Shown: piece by piece, positions 9,401-20,096 of the stretch
Numbering within the stretch: position 1 is the first letter of the stretch
Layout of the letters: every line of letters begins with the position of its first letter
Assembly: GCA_947502885.1 (NCBI GenBank)
Contig: CANNBP010000004.1
Span: 1-64,000 of the forward strand
Source of the DNA: an uncultured Aquimarina sp.
GTDB taxonomy: Bacteria > Bacteroidota > Bacteroidia > Flavobacteriales > Flavobacteriaceae
DNA: 64,000 nt
Reading direction: 5' to 3'
The notes under the pieces: model-generated
Database searches by the model: none
Seen by the model: the letters and a program-made list of their open reading frames with translations, nothing else
Told to the model about the DNA's origin: nothing
Program-made: the position numbers and the translations under genes

Positions 9401-9524
9401 TTACACCTGGTAGTGGTAATTCATTTGAATCGGTTACGATACCCGATACGTCAATTTCTTGAGACAATGCAAGATTACTCACAAAAAATAATAGCATCAT
9501 AAACTTGTAATGATGTACTTTCAT
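6450..9524 (-). CDS. SusC/RagA family TonB-linked outer membrane transporter
   Basis: 1024 residues. The signal peptide is residues 1 to about 22. A carboxypeptidase-regulatory-like domain follows (about 25-100; GVNVLVKNSKTGTQTDFDGRY), then a TonB-box-like ELEEVVVTAYG, the SusC plug signature (LQGQASGVQV, IRGVGS, PLYVIDGVP) and a 22-strand barrel region ending in an aromatic residue (EVGF). It imports the ligand captured by the SusD partner using energy from TonB-ExbBD. It is the first gene of a two-gene transcript. The 420-bp upstream region holds no gene; regulation may come from the AraC-type gene directly upstream. Confidence 0.94.
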   Translation of the reverse strand: MKVHHYKFMMLLFFVSNLALSQEIDVSGIVTDSNELPLPGVNVLVKNSKTGTQTDFDGRYTLSVNKGDIISFSYVGLETASVVVGDNTTINIKMEASSSELEEVVVTAYGTSKRSNVTSAISVVGAQDLEDFVPSTSIDNILQGQASGVQVTAANGRPGNTAFVQIRGVGSINASTTPLYVIDGVPIPITDNTEFNNINPLGNLNPNDIESLSILKDAASASKYGSRGANGVVLITTKKGKKGEAKIKFTSSYGFGERIPDPFDLMNAAQKLDIEKQFADLGVGAATSLPGATSTPAELQALIALNTDWEKELLRTSIIQSNALSISGADERLTYFLSLGYDKNTGIIDRIDGFERITARLNTSYQAKDWLGLESNISFARSTTDLPRDRNNVQNPFRAMYDYNPYDPLFSRDAEGNIVVDPQGNPVYNPTTTSFPIARALETEPENNRNFLIIGNLAANLTLSDKFSNRFAVGLISNRFNRTNRSLQGGVLQGFIGDSNFPGTQTENYALDFEYNVSNLFTYSDTYNEVHNLSTSFLLEYNENIRTDLFASARGFPSADIPYLDVAAEATDAGSDEDRRVLFSQALFVDYDYEGKYIASASIRRDGSSKFGPENKYGIFTSGSLAWNIIKESFMDDSFFTDLKFRASYGTSGNQNIPDFQYVDLLTFNNTYNGNTTASPINTPNPSIQWESQAILDIGVEFAFLNNRISGVVDYFKKNSKDLLLERPISFTVGDENNAIFSNVGEVENSGLEISLNADVLKTDDLLISVGGNVTFLDTEVKKLINGQDIVTGTFGNIILREGQDINSYYLVEYAGVNSANGAPQYVDLDGNITETYSDSFQKIQEGKSPIADIEGGFFTSIKYKGFGLRSDFIYRSGNYILNNQRAQGEFIGNIDSNLRTSAFNYWKQPGDTGVLPSPLFQGDADQSGTTRFLEKGDFIRLRTLTLDYNMPRKILDLIKFDSVRFFVTGQNLLTITGYEGDPEIGLGSAENGQQGDQGFVPGEFSLFSYPQTRSYTFGIEVGF

Positions 9525-9944
9525 AGATTAAAAATTTTCAAAAATTATACATAAAAACTAAGTAGATAACCTTAAAAGGAAGATTGACGCATGTCGATGG
9601 CTAATTCAATATTGTTTTAAAAACTTGGCATAGTCTTTTATAGAATATAGTATGTTCAACCTTCCCTTTAATCATTATCCGCATTAACTGCATGTGCATA
9701 AAGAATTCGGTTTATTGAAGTTTCTGATCATTGTTGGTCACTTTAAATATCGTGAAATACAACAATGTTAAAATTTAATGAGTGTGAAATGTAATTGTCT
9801 TTTGAAACCTTAATAAACAGTTAATTATGTACACATAATGCAAGTCTAAAGAAACATAGTATTGATATGAAAAAAGTTAATCCCCATAAGCGTTTACCTC
9901 CTTCCCGAAGAAAACTTACTTCTATATTTTAGGGAATTTAAAAG
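9525..9944. other. Intergenic region upstream of susC-like gene
   Basis: 420 bp without a plausible gene. I see no clear TAnnTTTG box in minus orientation. An imperfect inverted repeat, AAAAGGAAGATTG (9574-9586) against CAACCTTCCCTTT (9657-9669), lies in the probable 5' leader of the susC-like gene (11 of 13 positions pair). Its significance is unclear. Confidence 0.4.
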
Positions 9945-11453
9945 CTAAGACTTTACATATTCTGATGGAGTTATCTGATTGTATTTCTTAAAAGATTTGT
10001 TAAAAGTAACTTTGTTATTAAAACCAACTTCGTAGGCTACTTCTATAATATTTATTTTTTTTTGATTATCATTTTTTAAAAGCTCTTTGGCCTCCTCTAT
10101 TCTATACTTATTAATTAATTCAAAAAAATTAAGATTAAAGTGTTCATTTATTATTTGGGAAGTATTATGTCTTGTAGTTCCTAATAAGTCAGATAATTTT
10201 AAAAGGCTTATGTCATTTTTTCTATATATTTTTTCTTGATTAAGTAGGTATAACAATTTACCTTTCAGCTCTAAGGATAATGCCTTGGTTAAACCTGATT
10301 TTCTATATTTTCCTAAATTACTTATACCTGTGTTTTTTTGTTTTTGTGTATTCACCCAACCAAACATTGATGGATATACAAATGCGTTATAACTTGTATA
10401 TAAAATTATAATGGCAATTGATACAATTAAGAAATGAACTGGTAAATCCTGAATAAAGCGTCTAATGGTAAAAACATCATATACCAAATAGCAAATTGTA
10501 TAGATCGAATACAATGCTATAATATTTCTATACCAGCGAAAATATTTTTTGGAAACTACGACCTCTTTGTTTATCAACCTATAATACATCCTAATAATCA
10601 ATAACATATAAACTATAAGTGAAATCGATTTTGCATCAGAAAGAAAAGTAATATAGGGCCTCTCGTCATTTAACATTATCCATAATTTCTCTTCAACCGA
10701 TAAATTGTATACAGGAAATAATAAAAACATTACCAATACTGTTGGGATCAAATGTAAAAGGTCTATACTAGAAAACTTATAATCAAAAATTACCTTCTTA
10801 AGGTAAAAATATAAGAGCGGCCCATATAAAAAGGATGATACAGAAGAAAGGTATAACGAATTTGGAAAGTAAAACTCATAATTTGTAGGTAATAAACTTA
10901 TATTAATAATGAAAATTGAATGCTGTAACAAAAATGCGCTTATTAAAAAGTTTGCAATCCTATCAGAACGTTTTCTAAAGTTTAGTACCACTGCTACAAA
11001 AACCCCAACAAATCCCACATACAGGTATAGTATCCACCAGATACTAAATTGTTTTTTGTACTTTTTTTCTAACTGAATGTATGCTAAAGAATTACGAATG
11101 GAATCAAAATAATTATCTTCTATAAAAGATACATCCAAACTTGCTTTAATATATTTTTCAATATAATTACAAGCTAAACGAGGTTCATCTTTTTGAGCAT
11201 AAGAAAAAGCCATTTTTTTAAATAAATCTATAGAATCTAAGTGCTTTTTATTTACTGGGTTTTTAAAAGAGATAATATCATGATCAAGCACAATTAAATC
11301 TATACGATTATTATGTACGATACTACTCCCCCTAATTCCTACCGTATTTTTGAGCATTTGTAAACTACTATTAGCGTATACATTTGGTAAAGCACTCAAA
11401 ACAAAGGCAATCATTAGAATAATGATTGTTTTTCTTCTATAAATAAGCCCCAT
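9945..11453 (-). CDS. Membrane-anchored AraC-type transcriptional regulator
   Basis: 502 residues. An N-terminal signal/anchor (about 8-27) and a short extracytoplasmic segment precede a block of about seven hydrophobic helices between residues 140 and 360 (for example WWILYLYVGFVGVFVAVVL). The C-terminal 100 residues are a double helix-turn-helix AraC domain (LLGTTRHNTSQIINEHF; VAYEVGFNNKVTFNKSFKK; ITPSEY). The architecture suggests a sensor in the inner membrane that binds DNA on the cytoplasmic side. It is co-oriented and directly upstream of the SusC/SusD pair, so regulation of that pair is likely but inferred. The ligand is unknown. Confidence 0.85.
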   Translation of the reverse strand: MGLIYRRKTIIILMIAFVLSALPNVYANSSLQMLKNTVGIRGSSIVHNNRIDLIVLDHDIISFKNPVNKKHLDSIDLFKKMAFSYAQKDEPRLACNYIEKYIKASLDVSFIEDNYFDSIRNSLAYIQLEKKYKKQFSIWWILYLYVGFVGVFVAVVLNFRKRSDRIANFLISAFLLQHSIFIINISLLPTNYEFYFPNSLYLSSVSSFLYGPLLYFYLKKVIFDYKFSSIDLLHLIPTVLVMFLLFPVYNLSVEEKLWIMLNDERPYITFLSDAKSISLIVYMLLIIRMYYRLINKEVVVSKKYFRWYRNIIALYSIYTICYLVYDVFTIRRFIQDLPVHFLIVSIAIIILYTSYNAFVYPSMFGWVNTQKQKNTGISNLGKYRKSGLTKALSLELKGKLLYLLNQEKIYRKNDISLLKLSDLLGTTRHNTSQIINEHFNLNFFELINKYRIEEAKELLKNDNQKKINIIEVAYEVGFNNKVTFNKSFKKYNQITPSEYVKS

Positions 11454-12197
11454 AAGTATCTAAATAATCATTATTCTTTACGATAGTATATCCTATACCT
11501 AGCGTAAAAACACTTGTTTTACAAGTTTTTAATTGATTTAAAAAACTGTTAATCCTATAAAATTATGCTGATTCTAGGGTTTAATGAGTTACCGACTGTA
11601 ATCATACATAATTAATATGCCTACATCATTTTCTATTTCTAAAACAGAAAAATGTATACAAACAGTCTATAAACATTCTAAAGATGAATGTAATTGATAA
11701 CGTTTTTTGAATAATGAATAAAAAGCGGTTTTATCAAAGATAATAGGACTTGATTATGACCTGTATATCTATTTTTTGAATAGCAAATTAATTTAACATT
11801 TCTGTAACCTTCAAACTAGCTAAACTATTCAAATAAAAACCTTTTTTTTGGGGGGTATACTGATAAACAAAAAAAATGTGAATTTAGGTTTTCTATTTTC
11901 TCTTATTATTTAACTTCGAAATTATTAATTCAATAATTACATCACCCAAAATACAATTTTTTTTTAAATATTCATACATAAAAAAGAAATTATCGAGTTT
12001 TTTTTCAATAAAACAAGAAAACGAAAGACTTCTCAAACGCGATAAATACTGATACTTTATCACTTTTTTAAAGAAAACAGTGATATTTTATTAACTACTT
12101 ATATATAACTCACAATAAACTAAACTAGGGTATTTGGATATTATTTAATATCCCTATTTAGTTTTAAAATATGCTCTTTTAACGTATTAAAGACATG
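11454..12197. other. Long AT-rich intergenic region
   Basis: 744 bp with no credible gene on either strand. It contains many homopolymer A/T runs. A small hairpin near 11505-11529 (AAAAAC..CTTGT against ACAAG..TTTTT) lies in the probable leader of the AraC-type gene, and a possible weak terminator hairpin for mazG lies at 12122-12165 (GGATATT against AATATCC). No RNA gene was recognised. Confidence 0.5.
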
Positions 12198-12974
12198 CTA
12201 TATTTTTTTGGCTTGCTCCCAAAAAACATCCATTTCGGCTAATGTCATATCACTTAAAGCTTTATTATTTTCTTTTGCTTTTGACTCTAAGTATTGAAAA
12301 CGTTTTATAAATTTTTTATTGGTACGTTCTAAAGCATCTTCTGGATTAACTTTAAGAAAACGAGCATAATTAATCATCGAAAAAAATACATCACCAAATT
12401 CGGCCTCTATTTTATCTTGATCTTGTATTTTAACCTCATGTTGTAACTCTTCGAGTTCTTCTTTTAACTTCTCGAATACCTGCTCTGGTTTTTCCCAATC
12501 AAAACCAACTCCTGCAACCTTGTCCTGTATTCTACTAGCTTTTACCATAGACGGTAGTGATTTGGGTACTCCCTCTAAAACACTTTTCTTTCCTTCTTTA
12601 AGTTTTAAGTTTTCCCAATTACGTTTTACATCTTCTTCATTATCTACCACTACATCTCCATAGATATGAGGATGTCTATGTATTAATTTTTCACAAATCT
12701 CATTGGCAACATCTGCTATATCAAAATCCTTAGTTTCACTACCTATTTTGGCATAAAAAATAATATGTAATAATAAATCCCCTAGTTCCTTTTTAATTTC
12801 GAGTAGGTTATTATCTAAAATTGCATCACCCAGTTCATAAGTCTCTTCAATGGTTAAATGACGTAATGACTGAAGTGTTTGTTTTTTATCCCATGGACAC
12901 TGTTCTCTTAACTCGTCCATAATCGTTAACAATCTATCTAAGGCTTTAAGCTGATCTTGTCTTGAGTTCATCAT
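12198..12974 (-). CDS. mazG: Nucleoside triphosphate pyrophosphohydrolase MazG
   Basis: 258 residues, the usual length of MazG with two domains. The first domain has CPWDKKQTLQSLRHLTIEE and the EExxE...ExxD metal site (IEETYELGD, EIKKELGDLL); the second repeats it (KEELEELQHEV, EAEFGDVFFSMINYAR). The enzyme hydrolyses (d)NTPs to NMP and pyrophosphate in the cytosol, with Mg2+, and is thought to clean up aberrant nucleotides. It starts 7 bp after the stop of the nitronate monooxygenase-like gene, so the two are co-transcribed, with mnmA further upstream. Confidence 0.93.
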   Translation of the reverse strand: MMNSRQDQLKALDRLLTIMDELREQCPWDKKQTLQSLRHLTIEETYELGDAILDNNLLEIKKELGDLLLHIIFYAKIGSETKDFDIADVANEICEKLIHRHPHIYGDVVVDNEEDVKRNWENLKLKEGKKSVLEGVPKSLPSMVKASRIQDKVAGVGFDWEKPEQVFEKLKEELEELQHEVKIQDQDKIEAEFGDVFFSMINYARFLKVNPEDALERTNKKFIKRFQYLESKAKENNKALSDMTLAEMDVFWEQAKKI

Positions 12975-12981
12975 AGATTAT

Positions 12982-13926
12982 TTATAAGGATATATTTTTC
13001 ATATTGTTATTGGTCTCATTAAAGTCTTTGATCATATCCTCTATTATGCTTTTTGCGGGCTTGATATCATGAATTAATCCAGAGACCTGTCCTATTTCTA
13101 GCTCGCCTTCTACCAAATCTCCTTCGAACATTCCTCTTTTTGCTCTAGCTCGCCCTAATAGTTCTTTTAATTTTTCTACAGTAGCGCCATTTTTGTATAC
13201 TTCTTGTACATCATCATAGAACTTATTTTTAAGTAAACGAACGGGAGCTAATTCTTTTAATGTTAAATGAGTATCCCCTTCTTTTGCATCGACTATCATT
13301 TTCTTAAAATCTATATGTGATGATGCTTCTTCACTAGCAACGAATCTACTTCCTACTTGAACTCCATCGGCTCCTAAGGCCATTACCGCATACATTGCAT
13401 TACCCGTTGCAATACCCCCTGCAGCGATAATAGGGATCTGTATATTTTCTTTTACCATAGGAATTAAAGCAAGTGTAGTCGTTTCATCTCTACCATTATG
13501 TCCTCCCGCTTCAAAACCTTCTACTACTACTGCATCTACACCTGCAGTTTGAGCTTTCAATGCAAACTTAAGACTACTAACTACATGTACTACCGTAATA
13601 CCTTTTTCTTTAAGATAAGAGGTATATTTTTTAGGATTTCCTGCAGAAGTAAAAACAATTTTCACCTCTTCTTGCAAAATTATCTCTATAATTTCATCCA
13701 AATTAGGATACAACATTGGGATATTTACCCCAAAAGGTTCTTGTGTAGCTTCCTTACATTTTTGAATATGCTCCCTTAGTACGTCTGGGTACATAGACCC
13801 TGACCCAATAAGCCCCAATCCACCTGCATTACTTACGGCGCTTGCCAATTTCCATCCACTCGCCCAAATCATTCCTCCTTGTATAATAGGATATTGGATA
13901 TTAAATAATGTAGTTATTTTATTCAT
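12982..13926 (-). CDS. Nitronate monooxygenase-like flavoprotein (2-nitropropane dioxygenase family)
   Basis: 314 residues forming an FMN-dependent TIM barrel. Visible family marks are YPIIQGGMIWAS near the N-terminus, VVEGFEAGGHNGRD around residue 135-148, and the phosphate-binding PIIAAGGIATGNAMYAVMALGADGVQ split across residues 165-192. The family oxidises nitronates, or in related members acts as an enoyl reductase; the exact substrate here is not determinable. It is the middle gene of a probable mnmA-NMO-mazG operon (33 bp from mnmA, 7 bp to mazG), perhaps grouped as a detoxification/housekeeping set. Confidence 0.85.
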   Translation of the reverse strand: MNKITTLFNIQYPIIQGGMIWASGWKLASAVSNAGGLGLIGSGSMYPDVLREHIQKCKEATQEPFGVNIPMLYPNLDEIIEIILQEEVKIVFTSAGNPKKYTSYLKEKGITVVHVVSSLKFALKAQTAGVDAVVVEGFEAGGHNGRDETTTLALIPMVKENIQIPIIAAGGIATGNAMYAVMALGADGVQVGSRFVASEEASSHIDFKKMIVDAKEGDTHLTLKELAPVRLLKNKFYDDVQEVYKNGATVEKLKELLGRARAKRGMFEGDLVEGELEIGQVSGLIHDIKPAKSIIEDMIKDFNETNNNMKNISL

Positions 13927-13959
13927 ATATTAACACAACAAAGTTAAGTGAGACAAGAC

Positions 13960-15147
13960 TCAAGATATAACACCAGAACCAATAAGTTCGTCATCAATGT
14001 ACCAAGCTACAAATTGCCCTTCAGTAATAGCACTTTGATCATTTTCAAAAACAATATACATTCCAGAGTCTATTTGATAAAGTGTAGCTTTTTCTAGAGG
14101 TTGTCTATATCGAATTCTAGCCTTTACGTCTAATTCTTCATCAATATCTAATCGAAGATCTTCTCTTACCCAATGTACTTCTTCTTTTGCAATAAACAAT
14201 GCACGTCTATATAGTCCTGGATGCTTTTTACCTTGACCTGTATAAATGGTATTAGTTACTACATCTGTTTCTATTACAAATAGTGGTTCTGGAGTTCCTC
14301 CAACTGCCAGACCTTTACGTTGTCCTTTGGTATAATAGTGTGCCCCTTGGTGTGTACCTACTACTTTTCCTTCAGCATCGCTATATGTATATTTAGTCGA
14401 CAAAAACTTAAGCTCTTCTATTTTTGACTTAAATTGCGGTACGGTTTGTTTATATTTTTCTTCTAAAGGAGATATCTCAATAATATTTCCTTGTTTGGGT
14501 TGTAATTTTTGCTGAAGAAATTCTGGCAAGCGTACTTTTCCTATAAAACACAATCCTTGAGAATCTTTTTTATCTGCAGTAATTAAATCTTGTTCTTTGG
14601 CGATTTGTCTAACTTCGGGCTTTAATAACTCTCCTACCGGAAAAAGCGTTTTTGCTAATTGTTCTTGTGATAATTGACATAAAAAATAAGATTGGTCTTT
14701 ATTTGGATCTTTTCCTTCTAACAAACGATATACATCCTTTCCATCCTCTATAATTGTATCTTTTCTACAATAATGACCCGTTGCAACATAATCTGCCCCC
14801 AAGGACAATGCTATTTTAAGAAAAACATCAAATTTAATCTCTCTATTACAAAGTACGTCTGGGTTAGGAGTTCTTCCTTTTTCGTATTCATTAAACATAT
14901 AATCAACTATACGCTCTTTATACTCTTCACTTAGATCTACGGTTTGAAATGGAATTCCTAGTTTTTCTGCTACTAATAATGCATCATTACTATCGTCTAA
15001 CCATGGGCACTCATCAGAAATCGTTACCGAATCATCATGCCAGTTTTTCATAAACAATCCAATTACTTCATACCCTTGCTCCTTAAGCAAATATGCAGCT
15101 ACACTAGAATCAACTCCTCCTGACAAACCAACAATTACTCTCTTCAT
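13960..15147 (-). CDS. mnmA: tRNA-uridine 2-sulfurtransferase MnmA
   Basis: 395 residues. The PP-loop SGGVDSS (residues 9-15) binds ATP for adenylation of U34 in tRNA Lys, Glu and Gln. The catalytic cysteine pair is present: Cys in LCNREIKFD (around residue 100) and Cys in QGLCFIGKV (around 200). GHYCRK and NKDQSYFL motifs and a C-terminal barrel domain (ARIRYRQP) complete the family layout. It acts in the cytosol, taking sulfur from a relay protein. It is the first gene of a probable operon with the two genes downstream. Confidence 0.96.
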   Translation of the reverse strand: MKRVIVGLSGGVDSSVAAYLLKEQGYEVIGLFMKNWHDDSVTISDECPWLDDSNDALLVAEKLGIPFQTVDLSEEYKERIVDYMFNEYEKGRTPNPDVLCNREIKFDVFLKIALSLGADYVATGHYCRKDTIIEDGKDVYRLLEGKDPNKDQSYFLCQLSQEQLAKTLFPVGELLKPEVRQIAKEQDLITADKKDSQGLCFIGKVRLPEFLQQKLQPKQGNIIEISPLEEKYKQTVPQFKSKIEELKFLSTKYTYSDAEGKVVGTHQGAHYYTKGQRKGLAVGGTPEPLFVIETDVVTNTIYTGQGKKHPGLYRRALFIAKEEVHWVREDLRLDIDEELDVKARIRYRQPLEKATLYQIDSGMYIVFENDQSAITEGQFVAWYIDDELIGSGVIS

Positions 15148-15197
15148 TAAAAAATTTTATATACTTTTTCTAAATACTTTTGCAAAAGTAATAAATA

Positions 15198-15226
15198 AAA
15201 AAAGCAACGCGAGTGCATTGCTTTAT
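15198..15226 (-). terminator. Terminator after MORN-like gene
   Basis: AAAGCAA (15201-15207) pairs with TTGCTTT (15218-15224). On the minus strand it is followed by a T-rich tract, so it fits termination of the gene ending at 15268. Confidence 0.65.
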
Positions 15227-15267
15227 AGTTTTATCTATTGCTATATACGTTTAGCTTATAGCCGTAA

Positions 15268-15954
15268 TTAATATCCTCTTTTTTGCATCGGAAACAGCTT
15301 TTGCTCGGCTAATTTTCCGTTTTTATAATACTTCCAAATACCATCTTTACGATCTTTTTTGTAATTCCCTTCAATTATCAAAGTCCCATCTGTATCATAG
15401 TATTTTGTTAATCCATGAAGTTTATCATTTTCGTAAATAAATTCTTTTAAAACGACTCCAGACTCAGAGTACATGGTTCGTTTTCCTGTACGTTTTCCTT
15501 CTACATAGGAGATTTTTTCTGTTAACTGACCATTTTCAAAATAAGTCAATTGTTCTCCATTAAGTTTACCAGAAGTGTATTGTTCTGTCATCATAATTTT
15601 ATCTGATCCATTATGATAGTAAGTCCATTTTCCGACACGATCTTTGTTTATCATCGCTCCTTCACTTATTACTTTACCTTTTTTGGTAAAATACCTAACC
15701 TTTACAGAGTCATTAGTCTTTGAGAATGTTTTAACTGCTGTTGGAGAGCTTCCGCTTGTAGGTTTATAGAATTTAAACTCCCCTACTTCTTTTCCATGTT
15801 CAAACGTACCTTCGTATCGAATTTGATCACTATTCTCATATTTTTTCTGCCATCTACCGTGTCTTTTACCTTCGGCATCAAATGCATTAAACTCTTGACC
15901 ATAACATGAAATGGCCAAAATCACAAAAACACAATATAAAAATATACTTCGCAT
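15268..15954 (-). CDS. Secreted MORN/YwqK-like repeat protein
   Basis: 228 residues with an N-terminal signal peptide (about 1-20, ending SCYGQ). The rest is a series of repeats of the type G..RHGRWQKKY, GTFEHGKEVGEFKFY, KDRVGKWTYYHNG, GKLNGEQLTYFENGQL, KDRKDGIWKYYKNGKL. These are MORN-like variants annotated as YwqK-family proteins in many Bacteroidota. The strands probably stack into a long beta-sheet on the periplasmic or outer side. The function is unknown. The database name toxin-antitoxin YwqK antitoxin should not be taken as evidence of a TA pair; no toxin gene is adjacent. Confidence 0.8.
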   Translation of the reverse strand: MRSIFLYCVFVILAISCYGQEFNAFDAEGKRHGRWQKKYENSDQIRYEGTFEHGKEVGEFKFYKPTSGSSPTAVKTFSKTNDSVKVRYFTKKGKVISEGAMINKDRVGKWTYYHNGSDKIMMTEQYTSGKLNGEQLTYFENGQLTEKISYVEGKRTGKRTMYSESGVVLKEFIYENDKLHGLTKYYDTDGTLIIEGNYKKDRKDGIWKYYKNGKLAEQKLFPMQKRGY

Positions 15955-16268
15955 AATTCTGATTTAATTTGGAGTGTTACGTCTATCAAATATAAAAATT
16001 CATTTGATTTTGACACTTTTATTCGATCAATGTGCTTTCAAAAATTGTACCAATAACACCTTTAATCAATTAAAAACACATTTTTAATTTAGCTTTTATT
16101 TCCCCATACTAGTAGGGTTCATTAACAATATACAAGGTTAACATTGACATATTCTAAAAACAAACGAATACAAAGTCAACTTATTTTAGAACAAGACATA
16201 TATAAACACACAAAAGCCCCTAAGATAGAGGCTTTTGTGTATTAATGTACTAAATAAAATATAATCTC
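15955..16268. other. Intergenic region between MORN-like gene and yidC
   Basis: 314 bp. It contains the yidC terminator (16208-16240) and AT-rich sequence upstream of the MORN-like gene. No gene was seen. Confidence 0.5.
16208..16240 (-). terminator. Terminator after yidC
   Basis: ACACAAAAGCC (16208-16218) pairs perfectly with GGCTTTTGTGT (16230-16240) around an 11-nt loop, just downstream of the yidC stop on the minus strand. Confidence 0.85.
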
Positions 16269-18155
16269 TTATTTCTTACCTGTTTTTTGTTGCTGTTCTG
16301 CCTGCTCCATCAATTCTTTCATTTTTTTCTGAAACTTACCTTGTTTCTTAGGTTTCTTCTTGTTTTCCTGAATTTTAGAATGAATCTTATCTTCATCTAT
16401 GATAACATTCTTTATTACAAGCATAATCCCAATCGTTATTAAATTAGATATAAAATAATACAGAGATAAACCACTTGCATAATTATTAAAGAAAAATAAC
16501 ATCATTAAAGGAGACAAATACATTATAAACTTCATATTAGGCATTCCCGGCTGTTGTGTTTGCATAGTTTGCCCAGTTGTCATCATCATATAGATAAATA
16601 TCGCAACAGACGCCAATATTGGAAATAAACTAATATGGTCTCCATAAAACGGAATTGTAAATGGTAACTCGGCTATAGTATCATAACTAGACAAATCATC
16701 TGCCCATAAAAAGTTTTTTTGACGTAATTGAAATGCACTTGGAAAGAAATTGAACAACGCATAAAACACTGGTATTTGCATTACAGCTGGTAAACAACCA
16801 CTCATTGGGTTTACTCCTGCCTTACCATAAAGAGCCATTGTTTCTTGCTGTCTCTTCATTGCATTGTCTTTATGCTTTTCATTAATCTCTGTAATCTCTG
16901 GACGCAGTACTTTCATTTTTGCCTGAGACAAATACGATTTGTAGGTAACAGGAGACAAGATAATTCTTACAATAATTGTCATCACTATAATTGCAATCCC
17001 GTAAGGAAGAAAACCACTCAAGAATCCAAAAAACGGAATAAATAGATACCTGTTTATTACTCCAAATATTCCCCATCCCAAAGGAACAACCTCATCTAAG
17101 TTACGATCATAACTACTTAAAATTTTATAATCTGTAGGACCATAATACCAATCCATTGAATAATTTAATTCACCACCTTGTAATTCTAAAGGCATAGATG
17201 CAGAAAACTCTTTGGTTACTTTGATCTCTTTATCATCTAAATCACTTGAATTAGCAATATTCTTAGAAGTAAATGCTGCTTTTTTGAAAGGTGTATCTGT
17301 TAAAAGGATTGAAGTAAAAAAGTGCTGTTTAAATGATACCCAACTTACATTTTCTTCTTCATCATCGGCAAACTCTCCTTGACCTAAATAATCATCTTTA
17401 TCCCCGTCGTACTCATACAAAACTTCGGTATATCTATTTTCATATGACGCACTCTTAGCATGTCTTATACCTTGTAGTTTCCAATCTAAATTTATATTTT
17501 GACTACTATTAATCACCTGTTGTAATCCTTGAGATTTAATAGCAAAGTCAATCATATAATCATTTGGTTTCAACTCGTATCTATACTCTAAATACTTTGA
17601 GTTAGAAACCTTAAGTCTCATAGACAAAATGGTATTCTCTCCATTTTTAGTTACCGTAGGTTCAAAAAACAGATCTTTTGTATTTAAAATTCTGTTATCT
17701 GTAGTACCAAAGTTAATATTAAAAGAAGCATTTTTTCCATCCTTAATTAGATATACTGGTACCGAATCATAAGTCTTAAAGTTTTTTAGTAAAGCTTCTG
17801 ATATATACCCACCTCTATTATTTATTTTAAGACTCAATACTTCATTTTCTATCGTAGTAAAATGATCTTTTGCCGATGGCAGACTTGCAGAATACGAAAA
17901 TGCTCCTAATTGAGTTTTTGCTTGTTCTAATGCAAGAGAATCTTGAGGGTTTACAACAATAGCTTTGTTTTCTGTTACAAAAGTGGTTGTCGTATCTTTA
18001 GTTTCTTCTTTATCAGATGCTACTTGTTCTTGTTTAGCTTTTTCTGCTTCAATCTCTTCTGGTGTAGGTTGATTTAAATAGAACATCCAAACGATGATTC
18101 CAAAAATAAGCGCAAATCCAATAATCGAATTAAGGTCAAATTTCTTTTCTTCCAT
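16269..18155 (-). CDS. yidC: Membrane protein insertase YidC
   Basis: 628 residues, the usual length in Bacteroidota. An N-terminal transmembrane helix (about 7-26) is followed by a large periplasmic beta domain (about 90-350). The conserved OxaA/60-kDa insertase domain follows (about 365-590; GFLPYGIAIIVMTIIVRI; NPMSGCLPAVMQIPVFYALF; MPNMKFIMYLSPLMMLFFF). A basic, coiled C-terminal tail (KKPKKQGKFQKKMKEL) probably contacts ribosomes. It inserts and folds inner-membrane proteins with or without SecYEG. It lies 93 bp downstream of pyrG on the same strand, an arrangement that suggests co-transcription, and is followed by a strong terminator. Confidence 0.97.
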   Translation of the reverse strand: MEEKKFDLNSIIGFALIFGIIVWMFYLNQPTPEEIEAEKAKQEQVASDKEETKDTTTTFVTENKAIVVNPQDSLALEQAKTQLGAFSYSASLPSAKDHFTTIENEVLSLKINNRGGYISEALLKNFKTYDSVPVYLIKDGKNASFNINFGTTDNRILNTKDLFFEPTVTKNGENTILSMRLKVSNSKYLEYRYELKPNDYMIDFAIKSQGLQQVINSSQNINLDWKLQGIRHAKSASYENRYTEVLYEYDGDKDDYLGQGEFADDEEENVSWVSFKQHFFTSILLTDTPFKKAAFTSKNIANSSDLDDKEIKVTKEFSASMPLELQGGELNYSMDWYYGPTDYKILSSYDRNLDEVVPLGWGIFGVINRYLFIPFFGFLSGFLPYGIAIIVMTIIVRIILSPVTYKSYLSQAKMKVLRPEITEINEKHKDNAMKRQQETMALYGKAGVNPMSGCLPAVMQIPVFYALFNFFPSAFQLRQKNFLWADDLSSYDTIAELPFTIPFYGDHISLFPILASVAIFIYMMMTTGQTMQTQQPGMPNMKFIMYLSPLMMLFFFNNYASGLSLYYFISNLITIGIMLVIKNVIIDEDKIHSKIQENKKKPKKQGKFQKKMKELMEQAEQQQKTGKK

Positions 18156-18248
18156 GTATTTATGTATAAAAAACCTTTATCTGATTGTAAACAAAGGTTT
18201 TTGAAATTATTTTGTATTTTCTTTTGATGTCAATTATCCCGCCAATTA

Positions 18249-19901
<1,653 letters not shown>

Positions 19902-19928
19902 TTAGTAAGATTGTATTTCAATTTTGCG

Positions 19929-19956
19929 CAAAAATACAAAGAAGTGACGAAATCAA
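19929..19956 (-). promoter_or_regulatory. pyrG: Probable promoter of pyrG
   Basis: Minus-strand -33 TTG (19954-19956), 17-bp spacer and -7 box TATTTTTG (19929-19936), matching the Bacteroidota pattern TTG-N17-23-TAnnTTTG. It lies about 40 bp upstream of the pyrG start. Confidence 0.5.
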
Positions 19957-20046
19957 GCACCGAAAACCAATCTATATTATACATCTTTTTCAGATTCTTT
20001 CACTTACCCTATATTAATTAAAGATTATGATTGCATTTAAAAAAGT

Positions 20047-20072
20047 AAAATCCCGTTGATTAACGGGATTTT
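20047..20072 (-). terminator. Terminator after DUF5606 gene
   Basis: AAAATCCCGTT (20047-20057) pairs perfectly with AACGGGATTTT (20062-20072) around a 4-nt loop, 25 bp after the stop codon on the minus strand. Confidence 0.88.
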
Positions 20073-20096
20073 AAAAGATATATAATTTGTAATTTT

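Noticed and set aside
9574..9669. Imperfect inverted repeat upstream of the susC-like gene
   Set aside because: Arms are 71 bp apart, imperfect and A/G-rich; this can arise by chance in such AT-rich DNA. It is noted in the intergenic entry but not called an operator.
11505..11529. Hairpin upstream of the AraC-type gene as a riboswitch
   Set aside because: The stem is short and A/T-rich apart from a few pairs, with no recognisable aptamer features.
12122..12165. Possible terminator after mazG
   Set aside because: Only the inner seven base pairs are good and there is no clear T-run on the minus strand.
15268..15954. Toxin-antitoxin system based on YwqK-type name
   Set aside because: Repeat architecture and signal peptide point to a secreted MORN-like protein, and no toxin-like neighbour is present.
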